A DNA stretch of 64,000 bases from Catonia carolina (taxonomy: Eukaryota; Arthropoda; Insecta; Hemiptera; Achilidae): positions 55,719,722-55,783,721 of the forward strand of contig JAQMRL010000005.1 of NCBI GenBank assembly GCA_035578175.1. The letters run 5' to 3'. Numbering within the stretch: the stretch's first letter is position 1; each line of letters starts with the position of its first letter. Under the pieces are notes generated by a model, which saw nothing but the letters and a program-made list of their open reading frames with translations, had not been told where the DNA came from and made no database searches. A program made the translations under genes and the position numbers. Below are positions 22,874 through 33,115 of this stretch, piece by piece.

Positions 22874-23045
22874 CTGTAATTCCCCGCAACACATAGCAGG
22901 CAGAATATCTTCAGCTCTAAAATCTTCCATATCAACCTGTGCCAATTGAGTGTCAATATCTCTAGCCAAATCATCATATCGCCCAACTTCGTACGATGCG
23001 GATAAAGATGACAGAATACTCGCATGATGATGACTCTCTCTGTAT
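22874..23045 (-). CDS. Host gene, internal exon 2 of 5 seen
   Basis: A 172-bp minus-strand exon. The acceptor is ATATTTTAG before 23045 and the donor is TTACAG|GTATAT at 22874/22873. It enters needing one base (phase 2) and leaves in phase 0, fitting both neighbours. The peptide is the best-ordered part of the protein: HHHASILSSLSASYEVGRYD, then DLARDIDTQLAQVDMEDFRA, then EDILPAMCCGELQ. The regular acidic, helical pattern suggests a conserved domain, but I cannot name the family. The pyrimidine-rich region before the acceptor is the end of a repeat-B copy. Confidence 0.87.
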
Positions 23046-23059
23046 CTAAAATATAAAAA

Positions 23060-23933
23060 AATCTGGTGTGAAACACTTACATGACTTTCTCTTGCCAATG
23101 TTAATAATAAAACAGTAACCTTATATTAATCTTAGTAAACAATGTAAAATGAAAACTACAATCTAATTTTAATCATGAGTGAATGAGACAAAATGAAGAT
23201 CAACCTCTGTTAGATTAAAAATACGGAAATACAATAAAGAAAAAAAATGATGCCAAGCTAATACTAAGCTCTGTAGAAGAAAATGCTTAAATCAAAAGTT
23301 GCAAATTTTTATATTTCCTATAATTTTAACAACACATATTTTTGTCATAAAATGCAAACCAAGGCCGCAATATTAAAATATCCAATTTTTTACGGATTTA
23401 GATGAAAAAAATACAGAAAATCACCGATTGATGCTAAACTAAGCATTGAACAAAAAAATGTTTAAAAACATTAAGTTGTAGGTTTTTTATTGTTCTACAA
23501 CTTTGATTATACTAAAGGCTTAACTATTGACTAGAATGCATATTAAGACTGCAATCTTAAAAAACCATTTTTTACGAGACTACAGGCCCCCAAGAAATTT
23601 AGCAAACTGGCGCTTACCCTATCTTGTAAAGCATTAAAAATGTAATAAATGAAGCAATTTTTAAAAAAATCATAGAATTGTTTTTGAGAAAATCGTAAAA
23701 AGTGAAAAATTGCACCTGTTTGACAATTTTGATGAAAATGTTGGTGGCGGGTACCATAGTGGTACCTAACTTAAGTTTTAAGTAATAACATTGTACACTA
23801 TTCTGTTCTTGAGATTTTTTGTTCACATACACATATACCAATCACTAAAAAAATGTTTATTGGATTCAGGGGACTTGAAAACTACATTTTGAAAAATTGG
23901 CATGAAAACAATGATTTCCCAAGAGAAAGTAAA
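23060..23933 (+). repeat. Repeat family B, near-full copy touching a host exon
   Basis: Starts TCTGGTGTGAAACACTTACA and ends CAAGAGAAAGTA. Its start lies about 14 bp from the acceptor-side edge of the host exon at 22874-23045, so on the gene's strand the repeat terminus reads straight into the acceptor. The internal landmarks match the copy at 45719, with several small deletions. Confidence 0.85.
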
Positions 23934-24479
23934 AAAATAAATAAAAGGGAGCCAGTACCTTTAAATGATTTCCACTATAAGAAGAAAACATTTCTAAAGC
24001 GCTGTATGGCAAAACACTGCCTAGCTACAAAAAAAGAAATGACGAATCGAAACACGAAAGAACAATGATGCCTGAAAGGCATCAGTCATCGCATAGTAGT
24101 TCCATTTTATGCATAAGAGGCTCTATCAATGTGTTAGTAAACCATATATTGAGAGTAGCATGGGCAGAAAATAAAACAAACTAAGTAATCCTGCATATCA
24201 TGAATAAAGAAAAAGACTACAAAAACTATTAAAACAAGAAACGATAATATGTTGATGTTATGCGAGAATGATACAGCCAGCTCCAGTTGATTAAAAGAGC
24301 AAATATCCAAAAAACATGAGCTTCATGGCTGACGAACTTGAGAATGAGCTCTATAGAGGTCTTAGAACTGCTCGTCTATAAATCCACTCAGAGCAGTGTT
24401 ATTCAAGGTCGAAATTGCCATTATGATAGCCAAACTCCATTAAGAGAAGAAGATACTTCAAGAAGAAGAAAAAATAAAC
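23934..24479. other. Intron sequence with one small hairpin
   Basis: No gene supported. A perfect short hairpin TGATGCCTGAAAGGCATCA lies at 24066-24084. It may be a remnant of some element; nothing else matched. Confidence 0.4.
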
Positions 24480-24481
24480 TA

Positions 24482-25799
24482 CCGGTTGTTTATAAATGAA
24501 TAGCGGGGTTCTAACGCTCTATAATATTAATTTTAATACATTATACTTACAGTTATAAATGATACATCAAACGAAAGAGCAACTCAAACAGTTTTACATA
24601 AATGCCTACAAGTGTTCAATGTGCGCACCATTTGTCACACGACACACATCAAGACGTTGTTTAGTGTCTCTCGAGTAATTGTTGCAACAGCTGCTTCAAA
24701 CCTGATTCTCAATTCGGGAAGGTCAGCTGGTAGTGGAGGCACATACACACAATCCTTTATGAACCCCCAAAGATAGAAATCACACGGCGTCAGATCGGGT
24801 GACCATGGAGGCCATGGAAAACGAGCCCTGTCATTGCACCCCTTGTGGCCAATCCAGCGGTCGGGTAAAGTGACGTTCAGCCAATCGCGTACTTCATTAT
24901 GCCAGTGTGGCAGCGCACCATCTTGCTGGAAAATGAAGTTCTCTGGCTCTTCACCTTCCAACTGAGGGAAGAGCCATAGCTGTAGAGTATGAAGGTAAGA
25001 AGCACCACTTACAATTGCTTCAACAAAAAAGAAAGGCCCATAAACTTTCCGCTGGGACATGGCACAAAAAACATTCAATTTAGGGGCGTCTCGTTGCACT
25101 TGTACCATCGCTTGAGAATTTTCTGTGCCCCAGACTAGCACACTATAAGTGTTCACTTGTCCACTAAGGTGAAAGGTCGACTCATCACTGAAGACGACAT
25201 GATGTAGAAAATCTTCATGCAACAACATTTTGTTAGCGAAGTTGACACGTAAACATAGTCTGCAGGATTTAGAGCCTGTACCAACTGTAAACGATAAGGA
25301 CGTAGTTGTAAGCGTCTCCGTAAAACTTTCCAAACAGTCTGAATTGGAAGTCGGAATTGCTAATTCATGACTAGCCTTCTGACCAGATTTCTGTGGGCTA
25401 CGCGTGAATGACTCTCGCACTCGCTTAACGCTCTCCGCACTAACACTTGGTCGTCCCGTACTCTTCCCTTTGCATAGGCAGCTGGTATCTTCAACCTGAT
25501 GATACCATCTACGGATGTTATTATCACCTGGAGGTTCACAACCAAACTTAATACAGAACGCATGTTGCTCAGTAACTACCGATTCCCGTCTTTGCGAACT
25601 GTAAAACACAAAATGCTTTCTGTTCTTTAGTGCCCATCTTTGCTACTAGCGCTTTTTAACGGCTGGCAGTGGAAACATTGCGCACTGCTGCCAACAAACA
25701 AAACTGCTTGAGTTGCACTTCAGTTTGATTTAACTGTAAATATAATGTATTAAATATTATAGACCGTTAAAACCCCACTATTAATTTATAAACACCTGG
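24482..25799 (-). mobile_element. Complete Tc1/mariner-group element
   Basis: 1318 bp with long imperfect inverted ends: CCGGTTGTTTATAAATGAAT at the left and CCAGGTGTTTATAAATTAAT read inward from the right. The similarity carries on for about 60-100 bp. TA flanks both ends (24480-24481 and 25800-25801). One transposase gene lies on the minus strand. The termini start like those of the fold-back element at 28220-29167, so the two are probably related lineages. Confidence 0.9.
24635..25609 (-). pseudogene. Mariner-group transposase, DDD catalytic triad, locally frameshifted
   Basis: A 324-codon minus-strand frame with VVFSDESTFHLSG (first Asp), FIFQQDGALPHW (second Asp), and WPPWSPDLTPCDFYLWGFIK (third Asp). 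I count 41 residues between the second and third Asp. From about 25340 to 25250 the product reads out of register: the neighbouring frame gives the expected TVWKVLRRRLQLRPYRLQL, so a pair of compensating small indels scrambled about 30 residues of the helix-turn-helix linker. The DNA-binding N-terminus also looks shortened. It lies in the intron between host exons 25840-26005 and 22874-23045, same strand as the gene. Confidence 0.88.
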
Positions 25800-25839
25800 T
25801 ATATTGTTTTAAGTAGTCTATTGTAAAGTAAGAACTTAC

Positions 25840-26005
25840 CCATAATCTAAACACCACTGGTAATCAGAATTATCTTGTATGAAATCAACTGAAGATGTAT
25901 TGCTTGCAGTCGAGTCAAGAGTATTTGAATTGCAGTCTGACTCAGGACTATGTGCTGTCCCAAGTTTGTCTTCAGTCATTCCCCTTACTTGACCAGGCAC
26001 GAGCC
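25840..26005 (-). CDS. Host gene, internal exon 1 of 5 seen
   Basis: A 166-bp minus-strand exon. The acceptor is TTTTTGTTTCAG before 26005 and the donor is TATGG|GTAAGT at 25840/25839. It is open from the acceptor, leaves in phase 2, and joins the exon at 22874-23045 in frame across WCLDYG|YRES. It contains an ATG (reading GMTEDKLG) that could be internal or the start. The stretch DNSDYQWCLDYGYRE, spanning the junction, is Tyr/Trp-rich and looks conserved. The rest is Ser/Thr/Asn-rich. Upstream exons were not found with confidence. Confidence 0.85.
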
Positions 26006-26561
26006 CTGAAACAAAAATATAAAGTTGTTAATCCAATATTATAATACAAAATTTTAAGAACTAATCTCTAGATGAATCGAAAATTTATAAAAAATTAATT
26101 CCTATATACTCTAATATGATACACTTCAATGAATTTTTTGTAAGGTAACAAACTGCTAATCAACAAAGATATTAAGAAAAACAGATTGACGAAGCTTATA
26201 ATTATTTTACAATCTATCACGGTCTTTAAAATACACTTTACGAAGTCAATTTATTTTAAAAATTTACTGAAATTGTAGAAGCTCTAGAAATTTTCTCAAA
26301 TAAACCATTTACTAGAATTCAGTTTGTAGCAGTTCAAAGGTTTCATCAAATTAATCAAAACAGTTTTAAGAAAACTTCAACAGATTGAAACAAACTTATA
26401 TTTCTCAGTAAATGATTTAAAAAGTTTTCATACCAGCCTTTAGATTGAAATAAAACCTCTGAATTTACAGGCTGAACAAGATTTTTAAATAGGTTGAGTA
26501 GTTAATTTTAAAAGGTCGGTGAGTTTCAAAAAATAAATCTTTTGTACTAATTAATCCTTAA
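26006..26561. other. Probable intron upstream of the first exon seen
   Basis: About 550 bp of AT-rich sequence with no recognisable feature. Confidence 0.4.
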
Positions 26562-27143
26562 CCCTTTAACTGCTACCTTAGGAATCGTCATGTGTAACCT
26601 CCTGTGCTGAATTAGGAATGACTTTTTTGGTGTCATCTTAAATCATAACTTATTTCTTTTAAGTTTAAAATAAAATCAAAATTTTAAGTGTGTAAACTTA
26701 CGCATACACACTTCATAAAGAAGAAACACCAAACTCATATGCAACAGCTGTTTCGAAAAAATACTTATTTATTTATTTACTATTTTCATTGTAAAATGCA
26801 ATATTTTATTTATTTTTATGATAAAAAAATGAAGAAAATGATATAACCGAAATATAACTTAAAAATAATCGAATATAGACACCAAAATACCACGGCAACA
26901 CATCTGACAATATGTGATGTAGCTAATAAATACAGGACACTGTCAAAAAGTTTCACGTAATAACCAGTAGATGGTGTAACATGTCCATTATGTAGTGTTA
27001 TGTTTTCCCAATGATTTAACATTAGAACGTACAAATGCGGAAGTAGCACGTGCGTTTGATTTTCAATAACGTAAAAGTATGTTAGTAGCACAGTAAGTAC
27101 CGCGAGCCCCGAACGTATATATACGTCAATAGCAGTTAAAGGG
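26562..27143. mobile_element. piggyBac-type MITE, TTAA-flanked
   Basis: 582 bp bounded by CCCTTTAACTGCTA and its inverse TAGCAGTTAAAGGG, a perfect 14-bp TIR. TTAA stands directly outside on both sides (26558-26561 and 27144-27147). There is no transposase. Ten of the first 13 terminal bases agree with the element at 327-570, so both were probably moved by related transposases. Confidence 0.88.
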
Positions 27144-27156
27144 TTAAGAATAGGAG

Positions 27157-27240
27157 ACATTATTAACCCAGGACCTTCACATTACAGGCTAGCACGCTAC
27201 CTCTATGCTATGGAGGGAGCCAGCATACTCTTGTTTGACG
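27157..27240 (-). mobile_element. Degenerate tRNA-derived SINE head
   Basis: On the minus strand GGGAGCCAGC-type termini are absent, but CATAGCATAGAGGTAGCGTG resembles a box A region, followed by CTAGCCTGTAATGTGAAGGT where box B is decayed. Similar in layout to the SINE at 29832. Confidence 0.45.
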
Positions 27241-27289
27241 ACTTTATATTGTATCATCATACATTTAAATAATAAATTCTGTAAGGAAG

Positions 27290-27620
27290 TGAGGCGTGAG
27301 CAACAACAAAAACCCAAGAGCGGAGAATCCAAACGGCAGAGATGAGATTTTTGCCAAGGACTAAAGGGTGCACACGCAGAACCAGACTAAGAAAAAAGGA
27401 AATGAGGTCCGAATTGGGTAATTACAACGAAAAGATAAAGGATTATCGCCAAAGTTGGAAGCAGCAGATGGCAAGGATGTCAGATCACAGGATACCTAAG
27501 CAGGTGCACTGGTATGCTCCAGAAGGTAAAAGGGATGTTGGTAAACCTAGGAAAAGATAAAGATAGATGTGAGATTGGAACAGGCTGCGGCCTAATCCTT
27601 GGTTAAAAGAAGAAGAAGAT
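27290..27620 (+). pseudogene. 3' end of an RTE-like LINE
   Basis: The plus strand reads EMRFLPRTKGCTRRTRLRKK, IKDYRQSWKQQMARMSDHRI, PKQVHWYAPEGKRDVGKPRK and, after a frameshift, sequence ending in a (GAA)n tail at about 27605-27618. This is the C-terminal block typical of insect endonuclease-reverse transcriptase LINEs (EMKFLRR..., RRxWxxHxxRMxxxRIPK, GRPRKRW). Heavily 5'-truncated. A second example of the same block is at 62955-63255. Confidence 0.8.
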
Positions 27621-28217
27621 CATACATTTAAAACATAAAATCCAATATAATTTAAATGGATACTGTTTGTCTTTAAATACAGGATTCCACCAAATGGATT
27701 TAAACTATAATGTTTACATGATTGTAAAGAGGACACGTCTTTCAGAATATTCCTGTTTCTAGTCATTTTCATTTATCGTTTCATTTCTGAATCAAGTTGT
27801 TCACAAAAAAAAAATTAAAATGTTCACTTAACACAGTTCAAATAATATGTTGTCTCCACTACACACAGTGACGCATATTTAACACAATTCATTCTTTAAC
27901 CAACTAATAACTGTTGTTTTTAAAATAAATTAGTTTTAAGTTAAAAATACATATTATTTTTGTTTTTATAGATGTTATACAATTATAAAAAAACCTGCAT
28001 CTTCAGTTAGATAACTGATAACGCAAAACAAAATTAATTACGACACAGATTTAGAGAATAAACAAACTAAATTCAGTAACAAATGAGCTAATAACATAAT
28101 CCAGGCTTATCAAATAATCTCAAAATTTAATAATATTACTTCACACAAACGCACTAATCATTGTGCCTAAATACTCAATTTAAACACTGCTAAAATATTT
28201 TAACAGTCAATTTAATA
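27621..28217. other. No feature recognised
   Basis: About 600 bp of AT-rich sequence between a LINE tail and the fold-back element. Confidence 0.4.
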
Positions 28218-28219
28218 TA

Positions 28220-29167
28220 CCAGGTGAGCATAAAGTCTTGCCCTGATTATAAAAATTTATTGCACAATAACTGTTTGACATAATAATTTAAATTTGATGC
28301 TGTTACATAGGTTAGTGTTAATCGTTTTTTTTAAGATTACTTACATTAGTAAACTTCAACGTGTGCCCCCTTTGTAGCTCAGAGAATGTCGAAGCGGTAT
28401 TCCAGTTCCCGCCAGGTGTTTTGTAACATGTGTTCTGTCACAGTACCCACAGCAGCTTGTATCCTAGCCTTCAGTTCGTCAACGTCAGCAACTGGTGTGG
28501 CGAGGACTCTATCCTTGATATAGCCCCAGAAAAAAAAGTCAAGGGGAGTAATGTCTGGAGAGCGGGGTGGCCAGGGTGTTGGACCATCCCTTCCAATCCA
28601 CCGATCCGGAAATGTTTTATCACGGAAAACACCATTAACGCTAATATTTACTTAGATGTTTTGCAACAGTTCATTACACCACAGTTAGAAGAATATCAAC
28701 CATGGATAATTTTCCAGCAAGATGGGGCACTGCCCCACTGGGCTTTGATAGTGCGTAATTTCCTGGATGAAACATTTCCGGATCGGTGGATTGGAAGGGA
28801 TGGTCCAACACCCTGGCCACCCCGCTCTCCAGACATTACTCCCCTTGACTTTTTTTTCTGGGGCTATATCAAGGATAGAGTCTTCGCCACACCAGTTGCT
28901 GACGTTGACGAACTGAAGGCTAGGATACAAGCTGCTGTGGGTACTGTGACAGAACACATGTTACAAAACACCTGGCGGGAACTGGAATACCGCTTCGACA
29001 TTCTCTGAGCTACCAAGGGGGCACACGTTGAAGTTTACTAATGTAAGTAATCTTAAAAAAAACTATTAACACTAACCTACGTAACAGCATCAAATTTAAA
29101 TTATTATGTCAAACAGTTATTCTGCAATAAATTTTTATAATCAGGGCAAGACTTTATGCTCACCCGG
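28220..29167. mobile_element. Fold-back mariner derivative with 398-bp arms
   Basis: 948 bp consisting of a left arm (28220-28617), a unique centre (28618-28769) and a right arm (28770-29167) that is the nearly exact inverse of the left. Each arm runs from the terminal CCAGGTGAGCATAAAG-type TIR to AAACATTTCCGGATCGG inside the transposase gene. TA flanks both ends (28218-28219 and 29168-29169). The arms therefore contain the 3' UTR and the last third of a transposase ORF in both orientations. A transcript would fold into a roughly 400-bp hairpin. Confidence 0.92.
28620..29008 (+). pseudogene. Mariner-group transposase C-terminal fragment
   Basis: The plus-strand frame reads YLDVLQQFITPQLEEYQ, then IIFQQDGALPHW (second catalytic Asp), FPDRWIGRDG, and WPPRSPDITPLDFFFWGYIK (third Asp, about 36 residues later), ending EYRFDIL before TGA. 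The first catalytic Asp and DNA-binding domain are absent. The frame stays open upstream to 28430, but that part translates the inverted left arm and is not transposase. The 3' two-thirds is duplicated inverted at 28382-28617. Confidence 0.88.
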
Positions 29168-29169
29168 TA

Positions 29170-29831
29170 TAATTAAATAATCCTAAACATTATCAAATAT
29201 TACTTGCAATCACTATCTTATCAAATTAAATACTACGGCAGTACTCAAATAGTATGACAGTTAATATTGAAAGCTTATTTGTACAGTATAATCAACACAG
29301 ATAATGTATTATTCCCCAATTAACAAAAGTGCATATACAAATAAAGGTGAATTCTATGATGACACAAAAATTAAGTAGGAATTTTTGAAGATGAAACAGA
29401 ATCCTAACCAACTATCAATTTAGAATTCTTGCCCATCTATTTTATCACGTTACTTGAACACTGCTGTATTAATCTGTTAATACCTTACTTAAATTTTTAA
29501 ATATAGATACTATTACTGTAATATTTTTAGAAAGTTATCTGTAATTTAAGTTATTATTGAAACTACATCAAAGATTGTTTATGTTAAATATAACACATTA
29601 TAAAATTATGCAATCAATAAAATAACTAATCCACAAGAGAAGTAATTCAGTTAGTATGATCATGCTATTACGTTATTTTTAACTAAACATTCTAAATCAG
29701 ATTTCTTTAATATATGACTGATCATAATAAAAATTTTCTTATGATAAGAGAAATATGTCATAAAACAATTATCAATGATTATTATAACTTAAAAGAATTA
29801 ATATAGTAATAATTTTACATAAAATTAATAA
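29170..29831. other. No feature recognised
   Basis: About 660 bp of AT-rich sequence. Confidence 0.4.
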
Positions 29832-29985
29832 TTAGCCTTATTCATAGCGTAGTGGTAACATGCTAGCCTACCACGCGTAGGTCCCAGGTTTGATTCCCGG
29901 CCAGGGTATAAAAAATTTTCACAAGTTAAAGTTCGTAGTCACTAATGACTGAGGTTATTAATTTGACTAAAAATACATAATTAAA
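29832..29985 (+). mobile_element. tRNA-derived SINE
   Basis: A plus-strand tRNA-like head: box A region TAGCGTAGTGGTAACATG and box B GGTTTGATTCC, 30-odd bases apart, ending in CCGGCCAGGGTA. A body with CACTAATGACTGAGG follows. The outer strands do not pair as a proper acceptor stem, so I call a SINE, not a tRNA gene. Confidence 0.7.
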
Positions 29986-32329
29986 TTCTATACGAGTTTC
30001 TAGAGCCACCTACAGTATGTTATATATATCATCAATTGACTCGGCTTGAATTTAATTTCAAGATGTAGGTTAGGATCTAATTGGAATTATAGTTTAACTC
30101 AATGCATAAAAAATACAGACAGAATAGCAGTTAAAATTTTACTGCACATGGGATCACATAACTAAGATGTTTTACAAGAATGTTAACTATCAATATCATA
30201 TAAGTTGTGTTCATTACATTTCCTTAGCACATTGACTATTCAAGAAAAATAAATTATACAATAGGCTATAAAAAATAATAGACAAGTAAAAGGATAAGTC
30301 TTTTACTATGATAAAACCAAGGGAAAAATCATGATAAGGGTACAAAATTATCGTTTTAAATAAAAATTAACAACTATGTAACCTAATCTAGTTCTATCAA
30401 AGCCAGTTTGTTACCCCTTCTTTTAGACTGATAAAACCGGGCTATTATATCAAACGTTTCCTATTTTTAATCTGGTCACCTGTCTACAACATTAATTCAC
30501 AAAATAACACCAAGACAATAAAAATTACCCTAATTACTACTCAAATATCATTACAATGTACTAAATGTCTACATTTAAAATTAATATTAAATGTTACAGA
30601 AAACATACGTTTCGATGAGTAAGCACCCTTAATGTAGACGGGTACAATTATTGTAATTAGGAATAAAAATTTAGGCTAATCAATAACTAGTCATGTCTAA
30701 TCACTAAATAACTGAACAAAATATTTTTTATATAATTAACGTGATTGGAAGTAGAAATGTCAAAAAATATCATAATTAGAAATTTCTTAATTAACCATAA
30801 AATTTTAACTAACCTATAAATATTGAAGCATACTATTGAGATGTAGCAATCACTAAAAAAGAATTATAACGTGTATAGAATACTTAGTAATTGTACAGAA
30901 ATAACACGATACTTTTTAATAGGAACATTAAAAAATTACAATACTAATATACATACAACTTTAAAAATTCATCAGATTGCAAACGTTATAAAAACACATT
31001 TCTCGTAGTTTAACACTGTTTCAGGTTAGCCAAAACCTGAATTACAAAATTCCCTACAATACACTACATGTGTACAATGTTTTACGGCTTCGGGGGTAAA
31101 AAGCAGGAAGTTGTCTGTCAGAGAGAGTTGTAGCTCGTGATAAAATTCTTTACTAACTTAATCATTAAGTTTCCTTCTATACAATTACGTTTGATCGGTT
31201 TAACTTTTACTTCGTTGAATTGCAAAGAACTTGTCAAGTCATTGGCGGCAAAAGCAGCGCCAATACGATTCCATATTTGAAATGTCATTTATGCCGGTTT
31301 TGTATAGTACAACTCACAGTATTATAAAAAAAAACGGTTAAGTAAAGAATGTGTTTATTTAAGCAGAACTACGTTGTTTTAAAATAAGTATTACAACAAT
31401 GTACCTAAGAAATGTACAACTGTATTTTAAAACCCAAATTATCATTTATTAAATCAAACAATAATTGTAAAAATAAAAAATTGTTCAAGTAAAACCAGAG
31501 ACAGGTTATTTTTCCTAAGAAATATTGAAGATTTTGCAGGAATCTATCAATATTTTCACAGTAATTTAACTAATTCTAACGTAGTGAAAAACGAAGTGAA
31601 ATATATGTCGAATTATTTGAATATTATTATATGTAATTAAAACCCCAAGAGTAGCAAATATTTGTAAGAAATTAAAATGATAGTATAACAACAAAAACAT
31701 TTTTAGAAAATGTATTAATATACTAATAAAATTGAACTTTAAAATGCCATTCAACATATTTGTATTTTACCTAGTATGTTAATAAATAATACTAAAGAAT
31801 GTAAAACATCCAGGGATAAATACCATTTGGCAAACTTCACATAAATATTGTTACGGTACACAAAATTGGATATTACAGTACTATATTAACAAAGAAAAAG
31901 TATTTGGCAAGCTTTCGTAATACTGTATTTAGTTTATTCACAACCTTGAACGGTAATTAAACAACTTTACAAAAACATATTAAAATTATTAACAGTGAAT
32001 CCAAGTTATATATGTATCAACGAAAGTATTTCTACTGAACGTGGCTATTATTGAACATGAGAAATGTTTTTTTAGAAAAAGTTAATCTCCACTTTTATGT
32101 GTTCCTATACGAAAAAAATAATATAGCTTTTCACTCAATATCACTACTAATAATTTCCGAAACTGCTCACGGTAGAATTGTGAAAATTTGTATGGAAATA
32201 TGCTTCATTAATAAACACATCTGTTTTTGTTTTGTTTTAACTTTTATTTGCTATCGGGAACTGTACATTAACACCTTCACTGCAATTCCCATGCCTGAAA
32301 CTCATCTTGTATGTGACGAGGAAGTGTGA
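29986..32329. other. Long AT-rich stretch, nothing firm
   Basis: About 2.3 kb without a supported gene. The only compositional change is at about 31080-31320, where a less AT-rich block contains GGCGCTGCTTTTGCCGCCAA on the minus strand, a short open frame starting ATGACATTTCAAATATGG and a following TCTCTCTGACAG. It could be a promoter or leader exon of the minus-strand host gene, but I cannot link it by splice sites. Confidence 0.3.
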
Positions 32330-32700
32330 AGGAGGAGGAGGAGTAACAACCTCGATAAAAATCCTGAGTCTATCTGATTTGATCACAGGGATACAGGTGA
32401 AAATTGGCCAATGGCTTTGAAAGTGGAAGAAGATGCAATTCCCAGTGGTAAAGAGGGCAGAAGAACTTAGTGGAATAAACCAATATGGAATAACCTGTTG
32501 AACGAATGTTTTTGGAATAACCAAACCAATCGTTGCCCAACAGCTTTGGGTAGAAGAGTTGACAAGAGAAAAAGTAATGAATCTTTAGATAAGAGATCAT
32601 CTCTAAAAGTGAACGAATCATGATCAACATGAAATGCAAAAGGCAACTGAAAACCACTGCATTATACGCACTTTAGTGCATTCCTAGTCAACCATATGGG
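32330..32700 (+). pseudogene. Possible 5' region of an RTE-type element
   Basis: Contains GTGAACGAATCATGATCAAC, GAAATGCAAAAGGCAACTGA and AAACCACTGCATTA, words I associate with leader regions of insect RTE-type LINEs. A (GGA)n run at 32331-32342 precedes it. There is no usable coding frame. The assignment is from memory of the motif and is weak. Confidence 0.3.
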
Positions 32701-32811
32701 TAAGCGCACAGTGAACGCTGGTCGCAGGTGCTGGTTCATGCTGGCGAGTGCGCATAATGGGAACATGTAACTACGTGCTTAACCTTCATTCAGTTGTCAG
32801 TATTCAACATG

Positions 32812-33115
32812 AGTTCCAGAAGCAGCAGTGATGAATTATTTCTAATGGAAAACGTTTACACAAAATTATTATCATTTAAAGACAATACCGTTAATGATAT
32901 TAATAAGAACAGAAAATTGTATGGCAAGTATTATCTTTTTCCACAATTAAAAAAAGATAGACAGGTTTTCTAAATACATGAGAATGACTCCAGAAACGAT
33001 TAATTTTACATTGTCAAAAGTAGAACTTCATTTACAAAACCAATGGTGCAACTTGCACAAGCAACCAATATTACCGGAAGAAAGACTTGTGATTACTTTG
33101 AAACATGTATTTTGA
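32812..33115 (+). pseudogene. PIF/Harbinger transposase N-terminal fragment
   Basis: From ATG 32810-32812 the plus strand reads MSSRSSSDELFLMENVYTKL. After frameshifts it has RFSKYMRMTPETINFTLSKV, then HLQNQWCNLHKQPILPEERL and VITLKHV. This matches the N-terminal pattern of Harbinger nucleases (FRMs..F..LL, I....TN..rPIsPEERLavTLRyLa). The catalytic DDE part is missing. A GC-richer segment at 32690-32760 may be its 5' end. I found no clear right terminus. Confidence 0.6.

Noticed and set aside
26816..27160. 114-codon minus-strand frame
   Set aside because: It lies inside the TTAA MITE and has low-complexity hydrophobic content. No transposase or host similarity.
28430..28620. N-terminal extension of the plus-strand frame in the fold-back element, and its twin on the minus strand
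   Set aside because: The same peptide is read from both arms. It is the antisense translation of the transposase 3' part.
29832..29910. Functional tRNA gene
   Set aside because: Boxes A and B are present, but the acceptor arms do not pair and a SINE body follows. The same holds for 6482, 42775, 49368 and 53945.
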